Shown here in pieces: positions 7,568 through 12,129 of a DNA stretch of 12,129 nucleotides. This DNA comes from Methylococcaceae bacterium UBA1147 (GTDB lineage: Bacteria; Pseudomonadota; Gammaproteobacteria; Methylococcales; UBA1147): positions 9,575-21,703 of the forward strand of contig DBZZ01000085.1 in assembly GCA_002311315.1 (NCBI GenBank), in the 5' to 3' direction. Below the pieces are notes generated by a model. The model ran no database searches. It saw only the letters and a list, made by a program, of their open reading frames with translations, and had not been told where the DNA came from. Numbering within the stretch: the first letter of the stretch is position 1; each line of letters starts with the position of its first letter. Both the position numbers and the translations under genes were made by a program.

Positions 7568-8401
7568 TTAACCGGATCGCGCCTGATTCAGGTGATCGAT
7601 CACCGAAGCGGTTTCGGGAAGAACCCCGCGCCAGAGGCGGAAGGCTTCCGCCGCCTGCTCGACCAGCATCCCGATCCCGTCCACGCTAACCGACGCGCCG
7701 TGCATTTTGCCCCATCGGACGAACGCAGTCGGTTGACTGGCATAGGCCAGATCATAGCAAAAACCTCCGGGCTTCAATATATCGTCCTGCAGGACCGGCA
7801 AGTCGTTGGTCAGACTGGCCGCCGTGGCATTGATAACAAGGTCGAAACATCTTCCTCCGAGTTGCTCTAACGCGCCGCCGGCCAGCTTGCCCTGCCGGTC
7901 GAACTGACGAACCAGATCCAGTGCCCTGGTCGCGGTGCGATTGGCCACGAAAACCTGCCCCGGACGGCAGGCCAGAATCGGTCCGAGGATGCCACGGCCG
8001 GCTCCGCCCGCCCCCAGCAATAGAATATCCAGATTATGAAGAGGAATTCCGAGATTCTGCTGCAGATCCCTCACCAGCCCGATGCCGTCCGTATTGTCTC
8101 CGAACAAAGACCCGTCCTTGCGAAGGACCAGTGTGTTCACCGCCCCGCAATGTGTTGCCCGCGCACTCGTTTCATCGGCCACACCGTATGCCAATTCCTT
8201 CAGCGGGATCGTGCAGTTCAACCCCCGGCCACCGCTGGCCACGTAATCCCGCAGGCTGGCTTCGAAGTTTTCCGCCGGCACATCGCGGGCAACGTACTCC
8301 AATACCTGCCCGGTTTGGTCAGCAAACAATCGATGAATGGTCGGTGACTGACTGTGCCTGATCGGATGGCCGAATACCGCGTAAAGATCCGGATTAGCCA
8401 C
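7568..8401 (-). CDS. aroE: Shikimate dehydrogenase AroE
   Basis: AroE reduces 3-dehydroshikimate to shikimate with NADPH, the fourth step of the shikimate pathway to aromatic amino acids. The 277-residue protein is of standard length. The N-terminal substrate domain has VFGHPIRHSQSP (shikimate-binding serines) and NCTIPLKE, whose Lys68 is the catalytic lysine. Asp102 in LFGDNTDGIG is its partner. The nucleotide domain has the glycine-rich loop GAGGAGRG (130-137) and ANRT (153-156), the NADP-phosphate binding basic patch. The cysteine at residue 63 replaces the more usual valine of NVT(I/V)P. The start is GTG at 8401, supported by GAGGA seven bases upstream, which lies inside the end of the broken gene before it. 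Only three bases separate them, so aroE was probably co-translated with that gene. Confidence 0.96.
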   Translation of the reverse strand: MANPDLYAVFGHPIRHSQSPTIHRLFADQTGQVLEYVARDVPAENFEASLRDYVASGGRGLNCTIPLKELAYGVADETSARATHCGAVNTLVLRKDGSLFGDNTDGIGLVRDLQQNLGIPLHNLDILLLGAGGAGRGILGPILACRPGQVFVANRTATRALDLVRQFDRQGKLAGGALEQLGGRCFDLVINATAASLTNDLPVLQDDILKPGGFCYDLAYASQPTAFVRWGKMHGASVSVDGIGMLVEQAAEAFRLWRGVLPETASVIDHLNQARSG

Positions 8402-8404
8402 CCA

Positions 8405-8919
8405 TCAGTCCTCGCTCGTGATCCGCCGCTCCCAGAGCAGGGTCAATGAGACAGTCAGTGCCTTGAACGGCTCGATTACCCGCAGAATGCGTCGATGACT
8501 CCGGTGATCACCAAGGCAATGCCCAGAAACAGGCCTGCGATACAGATGCCCCAGCGCTTGGATCATCAGAACCAAAAGACCGGTGCTGTCATCCATCCAG
8601 GACTTCGGCTTTCAGCAAAAGAAAGAGGCCCAGGACGACAAGCATGGAACCCGTGCCAGTCAATGATCTGAATCATCAGCACCTCCCTCACCACCTGGTC
8701 ATGGGCTCCTCTGCTTTCGAAAATACCGAGGGCAATTGATGTAACGCCGAAGATCGCGATCATGAACATCCAGTATCCGTAACCATAGGTGGGCGAAGAG
8801 TCGGTGATCCCCACGCCAGTCAGCGACCGGCCCATCCATAGAGTCAGGGCCGTTCTTTCTACTCCTGAGCTATGACGCATTATGTTTTTGGACGCCGTGT
8901 CCGGATCGTTTTGCATCAT
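8405..8919 (-). pseudogene. Frameshifted small membrane-protein gene, family not recognised
   Basis: Reading the minus strand in three frames recovers one plausible protein of about 169 residues. An intact first part carries a transmembrane segment (YWMFMIAIFGVTSIALGIF) and reaches IQIIDWHG. The frame then changes near a GGG run at 8650-8652 and continues as SMLVVLGLFLLLKAEVLD. A tandem ATCC duplication (plus strand, 8591-8598) shifts it to DSTGLLVLMIQALG. A GGGG run at 8549-8552 shifts it to GICIAGLFLGIALVITG. Near 8485 one base appears lost, after which VIEPFKALTVSLTLLWERR runs to a stop at 8405, three bases before aroE. Each piece is hydrophobic and ends where the next begins. The ATG at 8919 follows GGAG by six bases. 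I do not recognise the family. Sequencing error at the G-runs is possible, but the duplication is harder to explain that way, and neighbouring genes are intact. Confidence 0.75.
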
Positions 8920-8999
8920 TGATCGCTCCACGGTTCACCGATTGAGTCGTCAACCAAGGTCTGCCGAAACCCAGGCTTGGAAATAAGCGGCCGGTGATC

Positions 9000-9042
9000 C
9001 CGTGTAGTCAGGCCGAGTACTGCCGAAGTACTCCGATCACGG
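9000..9042. repeat. Nested inverted repeat downstream of hemB
   Basis: A perfect seven-base stem, GAGTACT (9015-9021) with AGTACTC (9027-9033), surrounds a five-base loop. Outer arms CCGTG (9000-9004) and CACGG (9038-9042) could extend it with unpaired flanks. It begins 13 bases after the hemB stop codon on the minus strand. There is no T-run, so I call it a structured 3' end and not a proven terminator. Confidence 0.45.
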
Positions 9043-9055
9043 CTCTTTCCGCGAT

Positions 9056-10084
9056 TCAGGAAATGTCTCCGGCTTTCAGCCATTCCGCAACGTCTCTTGC
9101 AAAATAGGTCAGTACGGCATCGGCTCCCGCGCGTTTGAACGACACCAGCGATTCCAGCACGGCGGGCCGCAGTTCCAGCCAGTCATTTTGAGCCGCCGCC
9201 TGCAGCATCGCGTATTCACCACTGACCTGGTAGGCAAAGGTCGGCACCCCGAAGCTTTCCTTGACCCGGTGAACGATGTCCAGGTAAGGCAGCCCGGGCT
9301 TGACCATGACCATATCCGCCCCCTCCTGCAAGTCCAGTTCCACCTCTCTGAGCGCTTCGGCCGAATTCGCAGGATCCATCTGGTAACTGTACTTGTTGCC
9401 ACCTGCCAGGGAACCGGCAGACCCGACGGCCTCCCGGAACGGCCCGTAGAACGACGAGGCATACTTGGCAGAATAAGCCAGGATCATGGTATTGGGGAAT
9501 CCCCCGGCCTCGAGTGCTTGCCGGATACACCCGACCCGGCCATCCATCATGTCGGATGGGGCAACCACGTCAGCCCCGGCTTCAGCGTGAGACAGGGCTT
9601 GTCTGACCAGCACTTCAACCGTTTCATCATTGACAACGTAACCGTGGCGGTCCACCAGCCCATCCTGTCCATGCGAGGTATAGGGGTCGAGTGCCACATC
9701 CGTGATGACCCCCAGTTCGGGAACTTCATCCTTGAGGCGTCTGACCGTTCTCTGAACGAGCCCATCTGGGTCATAGGAAGCCGCAGCATCTTCACTCTTC
9801 GCCGTGTCCCCCACCACCGGGAAAAGCGCAATCGCCGGGATACCCAGGGCGGCAAGCTCTCCCGCCTCCTCAACCAGAAGGTCATAACTGAGCCTCTCAA
9901 CCCCGGGCATGGAAAGCACCGCCTGTCTCTTGCCCTGACCTTCGACGACGAAAACCGGGTAGATGAGATCAGACACCGTCAGCACCGATTCCCGAACCAG
10001 AACCCGACTGAAGGCACTGCTCCGAAGCCGCCGTTTTCGTATCGCCGGAAACCCTCCGGCAGGTTTTTCTGTCTGGTATCGCAT
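9056..10084 (-). CDS. hemB: Porphobilinogen synthase (delta-aminolevulinic acid dehydratase) HemB
   Basis: HemB condenses two 5-aminolevulinate molecules to porphobilinogen, an early step of haem synthesis in the cytoplasm. The 342-residue length is typical. The two Schiff-base lysines are visible: Lys207 in AYSAKYASSFYGPFR and Lys262 in MVMVKPGLPYLD. The metal site reads DVALDPYTSHGQDG (129-142), with Ala and Asp where the zinc enzymes have cysteines, so this is the magnesium-type enzyme known from Pseudomonas aeruginosa. APSDMMDGRVG, YQMDPANS and VSGEYAML are also intact. The ATG at 10084 fits the family N-terminus, though no strong ribosome-binding site precedes it. It diverges from mlaC. 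A TTGACC at 10118-10123 (minus strand) could be a -35 box, but its partner (TAACAT, 15-base spacing) is weak and very close to the start codon. Confidence 0.97.
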   Translation of the reverse strand: MRYQTEKPAGGFPAIRKRRLRSSAFSRVLVRESVLTVSDLIYPVFVVEGQGKRQAVLSMPGVERLSYDLLVEEAGELAALGIPAIALFPVVGDTAKSEDAAASYDPDGLVQRTVRRLKDEVPELGVITDVALDPYTSHGQDGLVDRHGYVVNDETVEVLVRQALSHAEAGADVVAPSDMMDGRVGCIRQALEAGGFPNTMILAYSAKYASSFYGPFREAVGSAGSLAGGNKYSYQMDPANSAEALREVELDLQEGADMVMVKPGLPYLDIVHRVKESFGVPTFAYQVSGEYAMLQAAAQNDWLELRPAVLESLVSFKRAGADAVLTYFARDVAEWLKAGDIS

Positions 10085-10131
10085 GTCTGCGTATCGATGT
10101 TACTATTCGTCCGCGTTGGTCAATCTGCTTG

Positions 10132-10159
10132 TTAAGAAACGGAACCTCTGGGCTATAAT
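10132..10159 (+). promoter_or_regulatory. Probable sigma-70 promoter of mlaC
   Basis: A perfect TATAAT lies at 10154-10159, 30 bases before the mlaC ATG. Sixteen bases upstream of it is TTAAGA (10132-10137), a four-of-six match to the -35 consensus; TTGTTA at 10129-10134 is an alternative with longer spacing. Transcription would start near 10166 and leave a leader of about 24 bases. This gives the displaced mlaC its own transcription. Confidence 0.65.
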
Positions 10160-10177
10160 TTACCGGAACGATTTTAC

Positions 10178-10182
10178 AGGAG
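10178..10182 (+). promoter_or_regulatory. Ribosome-binding site of mlaC
   Basis: AGGAG lies seven bases before the ATG at 10190. It decides in favour of this ATG over the TTG at 10187, which would add one residue. Confidence 0.75.
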
Positions 10183-10189
10183 CGACTTG

Positions 10190-10804
10190 ATGGTACATAA
10201 AACCTTTCGGTCAACTTTGCTGATCATCCTGCTTTTCCTGGGATGCAGTCTAGCCAGGGCAGCAACGGAACTGAGCGAGCCACAACTCATCGTCAAGGAA
10301 GCCGCAGAGAGACTGCAGGCGGCCATGAAGGAAAACCCGCCGTCCGGAAACTACGAACGTGCCAGTGGAATTGTAACCGAAATCCTTGACCCCCACGTCG
10401 ACTTTGTCCGGATTTCGGCTCTGGTGCTGGCCAAGCACTGGAAACGGGCAACCCTTGAACAGAAAAAACGGTTCATGAAGGAATTCAAGGCCCTCATGGT
10501 CAGAACCTACGCGGTGGCATTCTCCGAATACTCGGACTGGGAAATCGAACACCTTCCGATCAAGATGGGGCCGAACGACGACAAGGTATTCGTCAAGACG
10601 GCAGTCCTGAGACCGGGAGCATCCCCGATCGAGGTGAACTACCGCATGATCTACAGGAAGGGTGTATGGAAGGTTTACGACGTAGTAATCGAGGGCATCA
10701 GCTTCGTTTCCAACTACCGGACCACATTCAAGAACGATATCGCACGCACCGGGTCACTTGAAGATGTCATTCAGCGGCTCGCCAACCACAACAACAAGAA
10801 ATAA
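10190..10804 (+). CDS. mlaC: MlaC-type periplasmic phospholipid-binding protein
   Basis: MlaC carries phospholipids through the periplasm between the outer-membrane MlaA complex and the inner-membrane MlaFEDB complex. The 204-residue protein starts with a type I signal peptide: basic MVHKTFR, a hydrophobic core (LLIILLFLGCSL), and a likely cut after Ala24 in LARA. Family features of the Ttg2D/MlaC type are ILDPHVDFVRISALVLAKHWKRAT, FKALMVRTYAVAFSEYSDWEIEHLPI, VNYRMIYRKGVWKVYDVVIEGIS and SNYRTTF near the end. The cysteine at residue 19 does not fit a lipobox well. It is the only complete gene I support on the plus strand, about 4.5 kb from the mla operon, where mlaD and mlaB abut without it. 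It ends 13 bases before the convergent hemF stop. It could serve the MlaFEDB encoded here or be a paralogue of a second copy elsewhere. Confidence 0.92.
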   Translation: MVHKTFRSTLLIILLFLGCSLARAATELSEPQLIVKEAAERLQAAMKENPPSGNYERASGIVTEILDPHVDFVRISALVLAKHWKRATLEQKKRFMKEFKALMVRTYAVAFSEYSDWEIEHLPIKMGPNDDKVFVKTAVLRPGASPIEVNYRMIYRKGVWKVYDVVIEGISFVSNYRTTFKNDIARTGSLEDVIQRLANHNNKK

Positions 10805-10817
10805 GGGACAGGGCGAG

Positions 10818-11726
10818 TCAGAGCCAGTCACGGGGTTTCAGGTAATGGGTATAAAGTCGCTCTTCCAGGCTACCGGATTCAGGCTGCCAGTTGTACTGCC
10901 AATTGACCACTGGTGGCAATGACATCAGGATCGACTCGGTCCTGCCACCAGACTGGAGTCCGAACAGGGTTCCCCGATCGTATACAAGATTGAACTCGAC
11001 GTACCGTCCTCTGCGATATAACTGGAACGACCGTTCCCGGTCCCCGAAAGGCGTCGCCTTTCTTCGCTGAACAATCGGCCGATAGGCCGGAATGAAATGG
11101 TCTCCCACGCTGCGCATGAAGCCGAAGCAGGCCTCAAACCCCTCCACGTTCAGGTCGTCGAAAAAAAGCCCGCCCACGCCCCTTGTTTCGTTGCGGTGGC
11201 GAATAAAGAAGTACTCGTCACACCACTTCTTGTAGCGTTCATAAACCCCTTCCCCGAAAGGTTCACAGGCATTCCTGGCAACCCGGTGCCAATGCACGAC
11301 GTCGTCATGAACCGGGTAGAATGGCGTAAGATCGAAGCCGCCGCCAAACCACCAGACCGGAGCTTCATCTGGTTTTTCAGCGATAAAAAACCGTACATTT
11401 GCGTGAGCAGTCGGCACGTGCGGATTCAGCGGATGAATCACCAGGGAAACCCCCACCGCGTGAAAACTACGTCCAGTCAGTTCTGGCCGGTGCGCGGTTG
11501 CGGCTGGCGGGAGGCTTTCACCGACCACGTGGGAAAAATTCACACCGGCCTGTTCAAAGATCCTGCCTCGCCGAAGAACTCGGGTCTTGCCGCCGCCTCC
11601 ACCGGGATACGACCACTGGTCTTCCTCAAAACTGGCGGCAGGTTCTTCCCCCTGCAGGCTTGACGAAATAGACTCCTGGAGCCCGAGTAGGTAATCCTCT
11701 ACGGAAACAAGGTCCGGTGCATTCAT
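10818..11726 (-). CDS. hemF: Aerobic coproporphyrinogen III oxidase HemF
   Basis: HemF uses O2 to decarboxylate coproporphyrinogen III to protoporphyrinogen IX, the oxygen-dependent route in haem synthesis. From the ATG at 11726 it has 302 residues, matching the usual size. The family signature runs from about residue 166 to 191 (KKWCDEYFFIRHRNE, then TRGVGGLFFDD). Other conserved parts are GGGGGKTRVL, FEQAGVNFSHV, SLVIHPLNP, HANVRFF, WWFGGGFDLTPFYP and the C-terminal WQYNWQP. The frame is open upstream to a TTG at 11771, which would add a Phe-rich stretch (MFFIFYFLFFLTVSS) not typical of this soluble enzyme, so I reject that start. No good ribosome-binding site is visible before 11726. It implies oxygen-dependent growth. 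In pseudomonads hemF sits next to aroE; here hemB, mlaC and a broken gene lie between. Confidence 0.96.
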   Translation of the reverse strand: MNAPDLVSVEDYLLGLQESISSSLQGEEPAASFEEDQWSYPGGGGGKTRVLRRGRIFEQAGVNFSHVVGESLPPAATAHRPELTGRSFHAVGVSLVIHPLNPHVPTAHANVRFFIAEKPDEAPVWWFGGGFDLTPFYPVHDDVVHWHRVARNACEPFGEGVYERYKKWCDEYFFIRHRNETRGVGGLFFDDLNVEGFEACFGFMRSVGDHFIPAYRPIVQRRKATPFGDRERSFQLYRRGRYVEFNLVYDRGTLFGLQSGGRTESILMSLPPVVNWQYNWQPESGSLEERLYTHYLKPRDWL

Positions 11727-12001
11727 GCTGGAAACTGTGAGGAAGAACAAAAAATAGAAGATGAAAAACAAGCCTAATGCTTCCTTGCAGAAGCGACAAT
11801 CGGATTCTGAAAAGAAACCAGGGGCGACCGGTGAGGCTAACGATTACCAGAGCCCGGGAACTGACAGCCAGAACGCAAGTGGTCAAACCACCGAGAGCCC
11901 TGACCGGAAAATCCCGCCAAGTTCATCCGTTAGCGGACCAGGGCAATGAAACCGCCAGGAACAACGTGTTGTTATTGATTTTCGTTAATTTCAGTTTCTC
12001 A
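11727..12001. other. Gap between the PII gene and hemF
   Basis: This 275-base stretch is non-coding on the minus strand and should hold the 3' end of the PII message and the hemF promoter. A short dyad AACAAC-GT-GTTGTT lies at 11960-11973, too tight to be a good hairpin but possible as a protein-binding palindrome. The part just upstream of hemF is T-rich on the minus strand (11730-11775). I cannot fix a promoter there with confidence. Confidence 0.45.
11761..11949 (+). CDS. Possible small hydrophilic protein, uncertain
   Basis: An ATG-started frame of 62 codons lies on the plus strand, starting 35 bases from the hemF start and pointing away from it. The predicted protein is strongly hydrophilic and rich in Ser, Gln, Pro, Gly and Lys (MKNKPNASLQKRQSDSEKK at the start, PPSSSVSGPGQ at the end), so it would be disordered. 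It has no recognised motif. A purine-rich stretch (GAGGA) lies 17 bases before the ATG, too far for a normal ribosome-binding site. It may equally be a chance frame in the hemF upstream region. Confidence 0.22.
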   Translation: MKNKPNASLQKRQSDSEKKPGATGEANDYQSPGTDSQNASGQTTESPDRKIPPSSSVSGPGQ

Positions 12002-12129
12002 TCAAATCGCATCCTTGCCCGTTTCGCCAGTCCGTATCCGTACAACATGTTCAAGGTTAACCACGAATATCTTGCCGTCTCCGATCTTGCCGGAACCGGC
12101 TGACTTGCAAATAACCTCGATCGCCTGGT
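12002..12129 (-). CDS. PII nitrogen-regulatory protein (GlnB/GlnK family), C-terminal part
   Basis: The last 41 codons of a gene entering from the right edge encode the PII C-terminal signature: SGKIGDGKIFVVNLEHVVRI followed by RTGETGKDAI and a TGA stop at 12002-12004. In the PII family this region forms the C-loop and the final strand, with the GKIGDGKIF part contributing to ATP binding. PII trimers sense 2-oxoglutarate, ATP/ADP and, through uridylylation of the T-loop, glutamine. The T-loop is outside the window, so GlnB and GlnK cannot be told apart; no amtB gene follows on this side, though in glnK-amtB operons amtB would follow glnK, which weakly favours GlnB or a solitary PII. The frame was found by reading the minus strand directly. 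Confidence 0.93.
   Translation of the reverse strand, partial: QAIEVICKSAGSGKIGDGKIFVVNLEHVVRIRTGETGKDAI

Noticed and set aside
9188..10135. Long plus-strand open frame of 315 codons
   Set aside because: It is antisense to hemB, which has both catalytic lysines and all family motifs.
11727..11771. N-terminal hydrophobic extension of HemF from a TTG start
   Set aside because: HemF is soluble and the family begins close to the ATG at 11726. The Phe-rich extension comes from a T-rich leader.
11975..11988. FNR/Anr-like box (TTGAT, four bases, GTTAA)
   Set aside because: Only the left half fits the consensus and it is about 250 bases from hemF, so it is probably chance.
11777..12103. Plus-strand frame of 108 codons at the right edge
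   Set aside because: Its second half is antisense to the PII C-terminus, which has an unmistakable signature on the minus strand.
1..12129. CRISPR array, insertion sequence, tRNA or rRNA
   Set aside because: I saw no regularly spaced repeats, transposase motifs, terminal repeats with target duplication, or tRNA/rRNA landmarks on either strand.

Overview
The window reads as ordinary chromosome of a gammaproteobacterium with moderately high GC. The run of Mla transporter genes, then murA, then hisG-hisD-hisC, is a known gammaproteobacterial arrangement, and the hemF/aroE neighbourhood is also familiar in that class. The HemB sequence is of the zinc-independent type seen in Pseudomonas, and HisG is the short form. 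I would not name a genus.

Nearly everything is on the minus strand, so the biological order runs from high to low coordinates. The right edge holds the last 41 codons of a PII nitrogen-signalling protein (12002-12129). After a 275-base gap comes hemF (aerobic coproporphyrinogen III oxidase). hemB (porphobilinogen synthase) follows further left, but between them lies one plus-strand gene, mlaC. It converges on hemF with 13 bases between them and diverges from hemB across 97 to 105 bases. Left of hemB is a broken membrane-protein gene (8405-8919) with four reading-frame breaks, then aroE, then the mlaF-mlaE-mlaD-mlaB operon, murA, hisG, hisD and hisC. The first 342 bases have no convincing gene.

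The genes fall into four functions. MlaFEDB is the inner-membrane ABC complex for phospholipid transport between the membranes, and MlaC is its periplasmic lipid carrier. MurA makes the first committed peptidoglycan precursor. HisG, HisD and HisC are three steps of histidine synthesis. HemB and HemF belong to haem synthesis, and AroE to the shikimate pathway.

I see no new defence, mobile or biosynthetic system. The two points most worth a second look are the displaced mlaC, which has been removed from its usual place between mlaD and mlaB and now has its own TATAAT promoter about 4.5 kb away, and the decaying membrane-protein gene, whose original frame can be followed across two G-run changes, one 4-base tandem duplication and one single-base loss. 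Smaller points are the absent ibaG/bolA gene before murA, the short HisG that implies a distant hisZ, and several U-tract-less hairpins between genes.
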